The position numbers and the translations under genes are program-made. From Aeromonas popoffii (GTDB lineage: Bacteria > Pseudomonadota > Gammaproteobacteria > Enterobacterales > Aeromonadaceae), in the NCBI RefSeq assembly GCF_000820025.1, contig NZ_CDBI01000066.1:1-64000 (forward strand): a stretch of 64,000 nt of DNA, written 5' to 3'. Below the pieces are notes generated by a model. That model had not been told where the DNA came from, ran no database searches, and saw nothing but the letters and a program-made list of their open reading frames with translations. This document shows positions 40,267 through 51,012 of this stretch, piece after piece. Every line of letters begins with the position of its first letter. Within the stretch, counting starts at the first letter, position 1.

Positions 40267-40476
40267 ATGCCAAATTTCGTTTTCAGCGTACAGCTGTAGC
40301 AAACAGTTGTTCACTTTTCCTTTTTTATCAAGCTATTAGTCTCCTATCCCTCAGCATTTAATCTTGTTTTTCTCCCCACAGCCCCCCTGCCGTTGCCTTA
40401 CTGGTCATACCATATAAAATCCTGCACCCGACCATAAGACAGATTGAACGCCAAGTTCACTTTCAAGGACCATCCC

Positions 40477-41733
40477 ATGCACTCCACCATGACGCCGTCT
40501 CTCATCGCCCTGCTGATGCTATCAAGCCAGGCCCAGGCGGCAGGTTTCCAGCTGGCAGAACAATCCGCCACCGGCATGGGCCGCGCCTTCGCAGGCGAGG
40601 CCGCTATCGCCGACAATGCCAGCGTGCTCTCCCGCAACGCCGCCGCCATGACCAGCTTCGATCGCATGGCCTTCTCCGGCGGCTTCATCTATGTGCGCCC
40701 CGACGTCAACATCCAAGGGATCACCCGGGTCCCCACCGCCATGGGACCCGTCACGCTGGATGCGAGCGCCCACGACATTGCCGATGATGCCTGGATACCG
40801 AACGCCTACCTGATAGTGCCGCTCAATGAGCAGTGGCGGCTGGGACTGGCAGCGACCGCCTACTACGGCCTCGGCGTCGAGATGCCGGACAACTATAATG
40901 CCGGTCACTTCGGCAATGTCTCCGATATCAAGACCCTGGATCTGAGTGCCTCACTGGCCTATCGCATCAACCGTGTCTGGTCTGTCGGTGCCGGCATATC
41001 CGCCATTCAGGGGGAAGGGGAAGTGGGTGGCACCTTCCCCTCCAACAACAAGATCGCCAAGCACCTGAAGGGGGATGGCTGGGCCATGGGCTGGAACCTG
41101 GGTACCCTGCTGACGCTGTCGGACGCGACTCGCATCGGCCTCTCCTACCGCCACGACGTGACCCTGAGGCTCTCTGGCGATGCCATCGGCATCGATCAAA
41201 ACGATCAGCCATTTACCGATACCGGCAGCCTGGAACTCCCCCTGCCCGCCACCGCCGAACTGGCGCTGTTTCATCAGCTGACGCCTAGCCTGGCGCTGCA
41301 CTCAAGCATCAACTGGACCAACTGGAGCAAGTTCGTGCAGCTCGAATCCGAGCTCGACCACCACGGTGTCATGCACATCAAGGACGAACATTGGGAAGAC
41401 AGCTGGCGCTACGCTCTGGGCCTGACCTATCAGCTGGCACCGCAATGGCAGCTGCGCTCCGGCTTGGCCTATGACCGCAGCCCGGTGCCGGCTGATCGCC
41501 GCACCATCTCAATCCCTGACTCTGAGCGGGTCTGGTATAGCGCCGGGGTGGGTTACCAGATCGACCGCCACCTCTCGCTGGATCTGGGTCTGACCCTGAT
41601 CGATGGCAAGAAGGTGGAGGTGACCGAAACCATGCAGCTGAAACCCGGGCTGCCGCAGACCACCTCCACCTTCCAGGGTACCTCGGAAGGGGATGCCTGG
41701 CTGGCCGGCCTGCAGTTGAATTACCTCTTCTAG
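40477..41733 (+). CDS. fadL: FadL-family outer membrane transporter (copy 2)
   Basis: 418 aa from ATG 40477 behind AAGGA. Signal peptide MHSTMTPSLIALLMLSSQAQ then AAGFQLAEQSATGMGRAFAG, the same hatch as copy 1 (ADNASVLSRNAAAM). Ends LQLNYLF with a terminal Phe. It has its own upstream region after the copy 1 terminator, so it can be expressed separately. Probably a diverged duplicate with a different substrate range or regulation. Confidence 0.92.
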   Translation: MHSTMTPSLIALLMLSSQAQAAGFQLAEQSATGMGRAFAGEAAIADNASVLSRNAAAMTSFDRMAFSGGFIYVRPDVNIQGITRVPTAMGPVTLDASAHDIADDAWIPNAYLIVPLNEQWRLGLAATAYYGLGVEMPDNYNAGHFGNVSDIKTLDLSASLAYRINRVWSVGAGISAIQGEGEVGGTFPSNNKIAKHLKGDGWAMGWNLGTLLTLSDATRIGLSYRHDVTLRLSGDAIGIDQNDQPFTDTGSLELPLPATAELALFHQLTPSLALHSSINWTNWSKFVQLESELDHHGVMHIKDEHWEDSWRYALGLTYQLAPQWQLRSGLAYDRSPVPADRRTISIPDSERVWYSAGVGYQIDRHLSLDLGLTLIDGKKVEVTETMQLKPGLPQTTSTFQGTSEGDAWLAGLQLNYLF

Positions 41734-41766
41734 CCCAAGCAGAGGCAGATCTCTCCTGCCATACAA

Positions 41767-41817
41767 GCACTATGCCAGTTATTGACCGTTTCCAGTCCAG
41801 TAGCACTGGCATAGTGC
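41767..41817. repeat. perfect 13-bp inverted repeat
   Basis: GCACTATGCCAGT (41767-41779) and ACTGGCATAGTGC (41805-41817) with a 25-base spacer, 33 bp after fadL2 and 47 bp before the EAL-HDOD gene. No T-run follows, so it is not a standard terminator; could be a regulator site or a long-loop hairpin in the leader of the EAL-HDOD gene. Confidence 0.65.
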
Positions 41818-41863
41818 GCATCTTCACAATAAAATCAATCCAGTACCCACACTGGAGAGATGC

Positions 41864-43087
41864 ATGTATTCATACGTAGCAAGGCAGCCCATCCTGGATC
41901 GGGAGTTGAATACCCACGCCTATGAGCTGCTGTTCCGCGACAGTCTGAATAATGTCTTTCCGGTGATCTCCTCCCAACAAGCCACAGCCAGACTGGTGGT
42001 CGAGCAGTTCCTGCAACAGAACATCGATCAGCTGCTCGGTGGGCATCCCTGCTTCATCAACTTCCCCCACTCCCTGTTGCTGGAGGGGCTGGCCGAATGC
42101 CTGCCACAAGATAAGGTGGTCATCGAGATCCTGGAAGATGCCGATCCCGATGATGCCCTGCTGGCCAAGGTGCAGCAGCTGCATGGGCTAGGTTATCAGC
42201 TGGCGCTGGACGACTTCACCATGTCGGACGAGTGGGAGCGCTTCCTGCCCTATATCCACATCATCAAGTTCGATCTGCGCGCCACCTCGCTGTTGCGGAT
42301 CAAGATGTTCATCCAGCAGCATAAGCACCTCTCGCTCACCTATCTGGCGGAGAAGGTAGAAGACAAAGCGGAGTTCGAACGGGTGAAAAAACTCGGTATC
42401 GATCTGTTCCAGGGTTTCTTCTTCAGTCGACCCGAAATGGTGAAACAGGCCACCATGCAGCCCGCTCAGGTGGTGGTGATGCAACTGCTTAACGTGGTCA
42501 ATCAGGAGGAACCCGACCTCAATCGCATCGAGCAACTGCTAAGTCAGGACATATCGCTGTCACTCAAGCTGCTGCGTTACGTCAACCACCTGAAGAGCCA
42601 CGCCAATCCGATCTCCTCCTTTCGCCAGGCGGCCGTCTATCTTGGCCACGCCCAGCTCAAGCGCTTTGTAACCCTGGTCGCCACCACCAGTGCCGGCCAT
42701 GGCAAGAGCGCCGAGCTCTATCAGATGTCCATGATCCGGGCCCGTTTCTGCGAGCTGCTGGCCCACGCCCATGCCCCTACCCAGCAGGCACAGCAAGCCT
42801 TCATCACAGGGTTGTTCTCGCTGCTGGATGTGCTGATGGAGCAGCCGATGGACAAGCTGCTCGGCACCATTCCCCTGATCGAGGAGATCCGGGTCGCCCT
42901 GCTGGAACGCAAGGGCAACCTGGGATTTTATCTCTCGTTCTGTGAGGATTATGAGAGTGCAAACTGGCAGCGCATCACCGCCAAAACGGCCCGGCTCGGG
43001 CTCAATGAAGAGAAGGTCAGCCAGCTCTATCTGGCCGCAACGGCCTGGGTCAACCAGCAACTCCAGGCCATGGCAGACACGGATTAA
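41864..43087 (+). CDS. EAL-HDOD signalling protein (YuxH/CdgJ type)
   Basis: 407 aa. EAL-like N-terminal half: YELLFRD, CFINFPHSLL, VIEILEDAD, LALDDFTMSDEW, IKFDLRA, LTYLAEKVED and LFQGFFFSRP; the DDFG loop reads DDFT. HDOD C-terminal half from about residue 200 (LSLKLLRYVNHLKSHANPISSFRQA). Members in Vibrio (CdgJ) affect motility and c-di-GMP signalling, often without catalysis. Stop overlaps that of the convergent thiolase gene. Confidence 0.9.
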   Translation: MYSYVARQPILDRELNTHAYELLFRDSLNNVFPVISSQQATARLVVEQFLQQNIDQLLGGHPCFINFPHSLLLEGLAECLPQDKVVIEILEDADPDDALLAKVQQLHGLGYQLALDDFTMSDEWERFLPYIHIIKFDLRATSLLRIKMFIQQHKHLSLTYLAEKVEDKAEFERVKKLGIDLFQGFFFSRPEMVKQATMQPAQVVVMQLLNVVNQEEPDLNRIEQLLSQDISLSLKLLRYVNHLKSHANPISSFRQAAVYLGHAQLKRFVTLVATTSAGHGKSAELYQMSMIRARFCELLAHAHAPTQQAQQAFITGLFSLLDVLMEQPMDKLLGTIPLIEEIRVALLERKGNLGFYLSFCEDYESANWQRITAKTARLGLNEEKVSQLYLAATAWVNQQLQAMADTD

Positions 43088-44247
43088 CCCAGCTCGATGG
43101 CAACCGCCGTCGCCTCTCCCCCACCGATACACAGGCTAGCCACTCCCCGCTTCAGGCCACGCGTGCGCAACGCATGAATGAGGGTGACCAGGATCCGGGC
43201 GCCGCTTGCCCCCAGGGGATGACCCAGCGCGCAGGCCCCGCCGTTCACATTCACCTTGTCATGGGGCAGCTTGCAGCCCGCCATTGCCAGCATACTGACC
43301 ATGGCAAACGCCTCATTGACTTCGAACAGGTCAACCTCTTCCACTCGCCAGCCCACCTTGGCCAGCAAGCTATGGATGGCGCCGACCGGGGCGCTGGTGA
43401 ACTCCGCAGGCGCGGCCGCATGACTCTGATAACCCACCAATCGTGCCAGCACGGGCAGATCCAGTTGCGCGGCCGTCTCGGCCCGCATCAGGATCAGCGC
43501 CGCCGCCCCATCCGAAATGGAGCTGGCGTTGGCTGCCGTGATGGTGCCCTGCTTGCTAAATGCCGGTTTCAAGTGAGGGATCTTATCGGGCCTGGCCTTG
43601 GCGGGTTGCTCATCCTCGGCAAGCAGCAGGGTATCTCCGGCCAGCACCGGTGCCAGCTCATCCCTGAAGGCACCGCTTTGTTGCGCCGCCAGGGCGCGCG
43701 CCAGGGAAGCGATGGCAAAAGCGTCCATGTCGGAGCGGGCCAGACCGGCGCGATCAGCACTCACCTGAGCGTAATGTCCCATCAGTTGTCCTTCATAGGC
43801 ATCCTGCAGGCCATCAAGGAACATGTGATCCAGCACACTCTGATGCCCCATTCGAAAACCGCTGCGCGCCTTGTCAAGCAAGTAGGGCGCACGGCTCATG
43901 CTTTCCATACCGCCTGCGATCACGATGTGCGTGTCACCGAGGCGCAAGCCATCTGCCGCCAGCATCACCGCCTTCATGCCGGAACCACACACCTTGTTGA
44001 CCGTGGTACAGGGGATGCTGTCCGGCAAGCCGGCCTTGAGCACCGCCTGACGCGCAGGCGCCTGGCCCACCCCGGCACTGAGCACATTGCCCATATAAGC
44101 TTCATCTATCTGCTCCCCCTTGAGGCCGGCTTGCACCATGGCGGCCGCAATGGCGCAAGCGCCCAGCTCAGGGGCAGACACATTGGCCAACGCCCCCTGG
44201 AAGGCCCCCATGGGGGTGCGTTTGGCCGCAACAATCACAATATCCAT
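43084..44247 (-). CDS. acetyl-CoA C-acetyltransferase
   Basis: 387 aa from ATG 44247 (MDIVIVAAKRTPMGAFQGAL). VNKVCGSGMKAVMLA carries the active Cys, CALGHPLGASGARILVTL the catalytic His, and SLCIGGGEATAVAIE the second Cys. This is a type II thiolase making or cleaving acetoacetyl-CoA. Divergent from the MerR regulator, which probably controls it. An upstream TTG with better spacing to AAGGAGAG is an alternative start. Convergent stop codon overlap with the EAL-HDOD gene, with no terminator between. Confidence 0.92.
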   Translation of the reverse strand: MDIVIVAAKRTPMGAFQGALANVSAPELGACAIAAAMVQAGLKGEQIDEAYMGNVLSAGVGQAPARQAVLKAGLPDSIPCTTVNKVCGSGMKAVMLAADGLRLGDTHIVIAGGMESMSRAPYLLDKARSGFRMGHQSVLDHMFLDGLQDAYEGQLMGHYAQVSADRAGLARSDMDAFAIASLARALAAQQSGAFRDELAPVLAGDTLLLAEDEQPAKARPDKIPHLKPAFSKQGTITAANASSISDGAAALILMRAETAAQLDLPVLARLVGYQSHAAAPAEFTSAPVGAIHSLLAKVGWRVEEVDLFEVNEAFAMVSMLAMAGCKLPHDKVNVNGGACALGHPLGASGARILVTLIHALRTRGLKRGVASLCIGGGEATAVAIELG

Positions 44248-44318
44248 CAATTGCTCTCTCCTTGTTACCTGGACATAACATATGCTGCTCCCGCTGCGGG
44301 AACAAGACTTGCGGGGAA

Positions 44319-44335
44319 GTTGACGTTTGGGTAAG
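44319..44335. promoter_or_regulatory. candidate LiuR-type operator
   Basis: GTTGACGTTTGGGTAAG in the divergent gap resembles the LiuR consensus (TTTACGTTTACGTAAA-like). LiuR is a MerR regulator of branched-chain amino acid and ketone/fatty acid catabolism in gammaproteobacteria. Match is partial, so this is tentative. Confidence 0.4.
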
Positions 44336-44379
44336 GTGCCAGCCTGCATTGACAACAAAATGACAGTCAAGATAGCGCC

Positions 44380-44796
44380 ATGAACCGAACCAAGGATGAC
44401 TCACGGACCTACAGCATCAGCGAACTGGCCCGTGAATTTGATGTGACGACCCGAAGTATTCGTTTTTATGAAGATCAGGGACTTTTGAATCCTACCCGTC
44501 AGGGACAGACCCGGATCTACAGCCGGCAGGACCGGGTACGCCTCAAGCTGACCCTGCGCGGCAAGCGGTTGGGTTTCAGCCTGGCGGATATCCGCGATCT
44601 GTTCGATCTCTACGATGCGGACAAGAGTAGCAGAACCCAGCTGCAGACCATGCTGGGGTTGGTTGCCGACAAGCAGGAGATGCTGGAGCAGCAGCTGGAA
44701 GACATCAAGATGGTGCTGCTGGAACTCGATGCCGCCGAGCAGCGCTGCCAGCAGGCACTGAACCAGTTGCAGAGAAGCACTGGGGATAAACCATAA
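44380..44796 (+). CDS. MerR-family regulator, LiuR-like
   Basis: 138 aa. YSISELAREFDVTTRSIRFYEDQGLL is the MerR helix-turn-helix with the RFYED wing; LRGKRLGFSLADIRDLFDLYDAD follows, then a coiled coil to the end (QEMLEQQLEDIKMVLLELDA). No metal-binding Cys. Sequence and divergence from a thiolase gene suit the LiuR subfamily. Confidence 0.85.
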   Translation: MNRTKDDSRTYSISELAREFDVTTRSIRFYEDQGLLNPTRQGQTRIYSRQDRVRLKLTLRGKRLGFSLADIRDLFDLYDADKSSRTQLQTMLGLVADKQEMLEQQLEDIKMVLLELDAAEQRCQQALNQLQRSTGDKP

Positions 44797-44820
44797 AAAG
44801 GGGCCGGATGGCCCCTTTTT
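44795..44820. terminator. bidirectional terminator between merR and the symporter gene
   Basis: AAAAAGGGGCC (44795-44805) and GGCCCCTTTTT (44810-44820), 4-base loop, T-tracts on both strands. Serves convergent genes. Confidence 0.9.
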
Positions 44821-44842
44821 CAATGACTCGTTTGTGTTCCTG

Positions 44843-46081
44843 TTATTTTGACCAACGATCCGGATCGTAATCCGGGCTGTAGCGGTCGACGATAATGGCG
44901 CAGGCCGCATCCCCTGTGATATTCAGGGCGGTACGGATCATGTCGAACAGGCGATCCAGTGCAAACAACAGCGGCAGCCCCTCGATCGGGATCCCGGCAG
45001 CCAGCAGCACGGCCACCACCAGGAAGCTCGGGCCCGGCACTCCGGCCTGACCAATAGCCCCCAGGGTCGAGGTCACTATGATGGCGGCCCAGGCACCCAT
45101 GGAGAGATCTATGTTGTAGACCTGGGCGAAGAAGATGGCGACCAGACCGTAATAGATGGCATTGCCGCTCATGTTGATGGTGGCACCGAGCGGCAACACA
45201 AAGGAAGCCGTGGCGTTGGTCACCTTCAGATCCCGCTCGCAAGTTTCCATGTTCACCGGCAGGGTCGCCATGGAAGAGGCGGTGGAGAAGGCGACAATCT
45301 GCGGCTTCTTCATGGCAGAGAAGTACGTCATCACCGGCGTATTGGAGAAGATCATCACCAGCAGCGGGTAGACCACAAAGCCGAAAATCAGCGTGGCAGC
45401 CACATAGACCACGAACAACTTGAGTACCAGGGTCAGCACGTCGAAACCGTAGGTGCCTATGGCCTCGGCCATCAGACCAAATACCCCGAGCGGTGCTATC
45501 AGCATCACCTTGTTGATCATCCAGACGAAGGCGTCCACCAGAGTGTTGAGCCCGTCCACCAGCGGCTTGGCGCGCTCGCGGGGCTGCTTGGCCAGCGCGA
45601 TGCCGAGGAACATGCAGAACACCAGGATCTGCAAAATGTTGGCCTCGTTCAGTGCCTGGAACACGTTGGTCGGGATCATGCCAAGCAGGGTCGACACCGC
45701 ATCCGGCAAAGCGCCCTTGTCGGCGTAGTCACCGGAGAACATGGAAGCCATGGAGCCAAAATCGACCCCAACGCCCGGTTTGAACATTTGCCCCATGACC
45801 AGCGCCAGCAGCACGGCCAGCGCAGAGGTACCGAGGAAGAAAACCAGGGTGGTGACCCCTATCTTGCCTGCCGCCGGGCTGGCGCCCAGATTGGCCGCGC
45901 CCGACAGTATGGCGACGGCCACCAGCGGGATCACCAGCATCTTGATCAGCTGGATAAAAAGGGTACCGAGCGGCGCAAAGATGGTGGCTTGTTCACCCAT
46001 GAACGCCCCCACCAGTGCCCCCAGCACCATGGCCACCACAACCTGGAAGCCAACGTTCTTTATGAGTCCTTTTGTTAACAC
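44843..46081 (-). CDS. dicarboxylate/amino acid:cation symporter (DAACS family)
   Basis: 412 aa with about eight membrane helices. FSTASSMATLPVNMETC carries the Ser-rich re-entrant loop, and LPLGATINMSGNAIY and TALNITGDAACAIIVDRYS the substrate/cation-binding segments of the GltP/DctA family. Glutamate, aspartate or C4-dicarboxylates with Na+ or H+ are likely substrates; which one cannot be told. Own promoter in the 269-bp gap to ppnP. Confidence 0.9.
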   Translation of the reverse strand: MLTKGLIKNVGFQVVVAMVLGALVGAFMGEQATIFAPLGTLFIQLIKMLVIPLVAVAILSGAANLGASPAAGKIGVTTLVFFLGTSALAVLLALVMGQMFKPGVGVDFGSMASMFSGDYADKGALPDAVSTLLGMIPTNVFQALNEANILQILVFCMFLGIALAKQPRERAKPLVDGLNTLVDAFVWMINKVMLIAPLGVFGLMAEAIGTYGFDVLTLVLKLFVVYVAATLIFGFVVYPLLVMIFSNTPVMTYFSAMKKPQIVAFSTASSMATLPVNMETCERDLKVTNATASFVLPLGATINMSGNAIYYGLVAIFFAQVYNIDLSMGAWAAIIVTSTLGAIGQAGVPGPSFLVVAVLLAAGIPIEGLPLLFALDRLFDMIRTALNITGDAACAIIVDRYSPDYDPDRWSK

Positions 46082-46350
46082 AGAATGTTCCTTTTATTAG
46101 CAAATATTCACACTTTCCCAGTGTAATTAACCAAACAGGGGAAGAAACCTTGTTCATTCCCCTGAGCGCGCGCTTTATCTCACATTTATCTGCTATTTTA
46201 AATCGCCAGATCGTTAACAGGAGTTATTGATAAGTTTGCAAAAAAGTAAAGATTCAAAAGGAACATGGTGATTTTTGCTGCTTTGCTCATGACAACTGAC
46301 AAAAAAATGTGCTATTTTTGCTATTCAAACGTGCATACAGGGATGGAAAC

Positions 46351-46635
46351 ATGCTGAAAGTTAACGAATATTTTGACGGAAATGTAAAATCCATCGGTTT
46401 CGAGCAAAAAGGAGACAAAGCCACGGTCGGTGTGATGAATGCGGGCGACTACCAGTTCAATACCGCCGCCCCCGAGCGGATGACGGTGGTCAAGGGTGCC
46501 CTCACCATACAACTGGCCGATGAGGATGAATGGCGCACCTACAGTCAGGGCCAATCCTTCGACGTGGCGGGCCACTCCTCTTTCAAGCTGGAGGTGAAAA
46601 CCCCCACCGCCTATCTGTGCGAATTCCTCGACTGA
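46351..46635 (+). CDS. ppnP: PpnP, pyrimidine/purine nucleoside phosphorylase
   Basis: 94 aa cupin from ATG 46351 (MLKVNEYFDGNVKSIGFEQK). ATVGVMNAGDYQFNTAAPERMTVV, cited as VGVMNAGDYQFNTAAPE, and SFDVAGHSSFKLEV are the DUF1255/PpnP blocks. It splits several nucleosides to base and ribose-1-phosphate in salvage. Single gene with terminator 34 bp after the stop. Confidence 0.93.
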   Translation: MLKVNEYFDGNVKSIGFEQKGDKATVGVMNAGDYQFNTAAPERMTVVKGALTIQLADEDEWRTYSQGQSFDVAGHSSFKLEVKTPTAYLCEFLD

Positions 46636-46669
46636 GTGACCGAATGCAGATGAGTGGCTGAACAGTGCC

Positions 46670-46696
46670 AAGGAGCGGGCCCAAGTCCCGCTCCTT
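46670..46696 (+). terminator. terminator of ppnP
   Basis: AAGGAGCGGG (46670-46679) and CCCGCTCCTT (46687-46696), loop 7 bases, followed by CTCTTT. Confidence 0.8.
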
Positions 46697-46847
46697 CTCT
46701 TTGACGCCCGCGCGCTCATTCCAACCTTTCCTGCCCGCTGCCAGCCACTCATTTGTATGCCGCCATCACACGCCTCAGCTTCCCTGCTTTCCATCGACTA
46801 CAAAAAAATTACAATGTTTAGACAAACCCCATAATCGGAGTGGTGTC

Positions 46848-48230
<1,383 letters not shown>

Positions 48231-48262
48231 TAACAGCCAATTGACTCCACTTCGTCCCCACA

Positions 48263-48286
48263 TACCCGGCCTAGCCGGGTATTTTT
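48263..48286 (+). terminator. terminator of sdaA copy 1
   Basis: TACCCGGC (48263-48270) and GCCGGGTA (48274-48281), loop CTA, then TTTTT (48282-48286). About 30 bp after the stop. Confidence 0.88.
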
Positions 48287-48506
48287 ATGGGCAAACGCTT
48301 AACAAAATGGATAAGCATCAAAATAAATTTTATACTCGCGCCTCTGATTCAACAAAAATAGATCTATTTCAACTTTTTTTAGGCTTTGAACCGTTACACT
48401 GCGGTTATCTGGTTCATTGACCTCGGCGACGACGCCCTCGTCCCATGGATCACCCCGTTTCTGCGAGTGGGCATGGCGCCCCCTTCTATCCTGAGGTAAT
48501 TGTTAC

Positions 48507-49877
48507 ATGATCAGCGTTTTTGATATCTTCAAAATCGGTGTTGGCCCCTCCTCTTCCCACACTGTCGGCCCGATGAAAGCTGCCAAACAGTTCGTGGATG
48601 AACTGCGTGCAGGCGGCAAGATCCGTGACATCACCCGGATCCAGGTCGATGTTTATGGCTCACTCTCCTGGACCGGTAAAGGTCATCACACCGATACCGC
48701 TATCATCATGGGTCTGGCGGGTAACCTGCCGGAAAACGTCGACATCGACGCCATCCCTGAATTCATCTCCCGCGTAGAGCAGACCGGCCGCCTGCCGATC
48801 GGCCTGCACTGCCACACAGTCAGCTTCCCCAAGGGGGCCATGGTGTTCCATGATGAGGCCCTGCCGCTGCATGAAAATGGCATGAAGCTGACCGCCTTCA
48901 TCGAAGATGACGCTGTCTACAGCAAGACCTACTACTCCATCGGTGGTGGTTTCATCGTCGACGAAGAGAACTTCGGCAAGGCCGACAGCGGCGACATGTC
49001 CGTCAACTACCCGTTCAAGAGCGCGGCTGAGCTTATCGCCCACTGCAGCCAGACCGGGCTCTCCATCTCCACCCTGATGCTGGAGAACGAGAAGTGCTTC
49101 AACACCCCGGAAGAGATCTACAAGAAGCTCGGCAAGATCTGGAACACCATGCGTGAAGGGATCGAGCGTGGCTGTCGCACCGAAGGTGTGCTGGCCGGCC
49201 CGCTGCGTGTACCCCGCCGCGCGGCGCCCCTCTACCGTCAGCTGACCACCAACGAGAATCTCTCCAACGATCCGATGAATATCATCGACTGGGTCAACAT
49301 GTTTGCCCTGGCGGTGAGTGAAGAGAACGCCGCCGGTGGCCGCGTCGTCACGGCACCGACCAACGGCGCCGCCGGTATCATCCCGGCCGTGCTGGCCTAC
49401 TACGACAAGTTCATCCAGCCGGTGGGTCGCGACGAATACACCCGTTTCTATCTGGCTGCCGGTGCCGTGGGCATGCTCTACAAGATGAACGCCTCCATCT
49501 CCGGCGCCGAAGTGGGTTGCCAGGGTGAAGTGGGTGTCTCCTGCTCCATGGCCGCCGCGGGTCTGACCGAACTGATGGGCGGCAGCCCGGAGCACGTGTG
49601 TGAAGCCGCCGAGATCGGCATGGAGCACAATCTGGGTTTAACCTGTGATCCGGTTGCCGGTCAGGTGCAGGTACCTTGCATCGAGCGCAATGCCATCGCA
49701 GCCATGAAGGCGGTCAACGCCTCCCGCATGGCCCTGCGTCGTACCTCCAAGCCCCGCGTCTCCCTGGACAAGGTCATCGAGACCATGTACATCACCGGCA
49801 AGGACATGGACTCCAAGTACCGTGAAACCTCCCGTGGTGGCTTGGCCATCAAGGTGATGCAGGTTGCCTGCGAATAA
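48507..49877 (+). CDS. sdaB: L-serine dehydratase (iron-sulfur, single chain), copy 2
   Basis: 456 aa; same start pattern [20 protein letters not shown] and the same cluster Cys segments ([36 protein letters not shown]). Codon use is more biased to highly expressed codons than in copy 1 (for example many CGT/CTG), suggesting stronger expression. 276-bp gap with its own promoter after the copy 1 terminator. The E. coli pair sdaA/sdaB is unlinked; here tandem. Confidence 0.93.
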   Translation: MISVFDIFKIGVGPSSSHTVGPMKAAKQFVDELRAGGKIRDITRIQVDVYGSLSWTGKGHHTDTAIIMGLAGNLPENVDIDAIPEFISRVEQTGRLPIGLHCHTVSFPKGAMVFHDEALPLHENGMKLTAFIEDDAVYSKTYYSIGGGFIVDEENFGKADSGDMSVNYPFKSAAELIAHCSQTGLSISTLMLENEKCFNTPEEIYKKLGKIWNTMREGIERGCRTEGVLAGPLRVPRRAAPLYRQLTTNENLSNDPMNIIDWVNMFALAVSEENAAGGRVVTAPTNGAAGIIPAVLAYYDKFIQPVGRDEYTRFYLAAGAVGMLYKMNASISGAEVGCQGEVGVSCSMAAAGLTELMGGSPEHVCEAAEIGMEHNLGLTCDPVAGQVQVPCIERNAIAAMKAVNASRMALRRTSKPRVSLDKVIETMYITGKDMDSKYRETSRGGLAIKVMQVACE

Positions 49878-49897
49878 GCAGCGGCTGCCAAAAATAC

Positions 49898-49923
49898 AAA
49901 AAGGCGGGAATTCCCGCCTTTTT
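49898..49923 (+). terminator. terminator of sdaA copy 2
   Basis: AAAAAGGCGGGAA (49898-49910) directly joined to TTCCCGCCTTTTT (49911-49923), a perfect 26-bp palindrome with T-tracts on both strands. Confidence 0.92.
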
Positions 49924-50052
49924 GTTGCCCGTTATTTCGATTGCCTCGCCTGACTTGTCATCCCTGCTCATCCCATATTCCCGCGCCCCATTCATCCCTC
50001 AAGATAAATACAGCGTTCCACACGCCACCTGAATCGTCCGGGTCTGCACCGA

Positions 50053-51012
50053 TTATTCCACGAGGCGATCGGCCAGGGTGCCCACCGCCACCACGAAATA
50101 GTGGGAGCGATTCCAGTGGCGCAACACCAGATAGTTGGGATAAGCCAGATAGGCGCGGCCCTTGGCATCATCGGGGCGCACCAGAGAGGCCTGCATCTCG
50201 ACCCCGGGCAAGGGTGAACCATCAAGCTGACGAACGCCGAGAGCCTGCCACGCCGACAGCTGCCGGGTCTGCTCCAGCCCGAGCAAGGCGGGATCCAGCC
50301 CCTCTGGCAACTTGACCTGACGCCCCCAGGTTTCATCGCCGTGCCAACCATTCTGCTGCAGATAATTGGCTGCCGAACCAAACACATCCGCGAGATTGCC
50401 CCACAAGTCCTTCTTGCCATCCCCATCCTGATCGACCGCGTACTTGAGGAAGGAAGATGGCATGAACTGCACCTGCCCCATGGCACCGGCCCAGGAGCCC
50501 TTGAAGGCGGATGGGGTCACATGCCCCTGCTCTATGATGCGCAGGGCATCCAGCAGTTGCCCCTTGAAAAAGTCCTCCCGCCGACCATCCCAGGCCAGGG
50601 TTGCCAGCGAGGAGATCAGCGGATAGGTGCCGGTCAATTTACCGAAATTGGTTTCTATGCCCCACAAGGCGACAATAAAACGGGACTGCACGTCATATTC
50701 TGCCCCTATTTTTGTGAGCAGCGGCAAATGCTGACGATATAGGGCCTTGGCCTGATTGACTTTCCATTGCGGAACCGCGCGTGGAATATAGCTGTCCAGT
50801 GTCAGTTTAAATTCTGGCTGGTTTTTATCGTGTTTGATGGCGGGCTCGATGACCCGAATATTGGCAAAGGCAGCGGCTACCGTTTCGGGCTTGATACCGG
50901 CGGCCAGGGCCTGCTGTTTGAGTCCAGCCACATAGGCGTAAAAATCGGGGCTGGCCTGCAACGGGGCACTTAACAGCCCGCTGAATAATAACAGAGCCAG
51001 CCGACACTTCAT
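50053..51012 (-). CDS. mltB: MltB-type lytic murein transglycosylase
   Basis: 319 aa. N-terminal signal peptide MKCRLALLLFSGLLSAPLQA without a lipobox Cys, so probably soluble in the periplasm, unlike E. coli MltB. ALWGIETNFGKLTGTYPLIS holds the catalytic Glu; WAGAMGQVQFMPSSFLKYAVDQDGDG and WGNLADVFGSAANYL are family blocks. Cleaves the glycan strand to 1,6-anhydromuropeptides. Overlaps ycgL by 1 bp. Confidence 0.94.
   Translation of the reverse strand: MKCRLALLLFSGLLSAPLQASPDFYAYVAGLKQQALAAGIKPETVAAAFANIRVIEPAIKHDKNQPEFKLTLDSYIPRAVPQWKVNQAKALYRQHLPLLTKIGAEYDVQSRFIVALWGIETNFGKLTGTYPLISSLATLAWDGRREDFFKGQLLDALRIIEQGHVTPSAFKGSWAGAMGQVQFMPSSFLKYAVDQDGDGKKDLWGNLADVFGSAANYLQQNGWHGDETWGRQVKLPEGLDPALLGLEQTRQLSAWQALGVRQLDGSPLPGVEMQASLVRPDDAKGRAYLAYPNYLVLRHWNRSHYFVVAVGTLADRLVE

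Noticed and set aside
48660-49628. 322-aa minus-strand frame opposite sdaA copy 2
   Set aside because: His/Gly-rich shadow composition; the plus-strand protein is a clear serine dehydratase.
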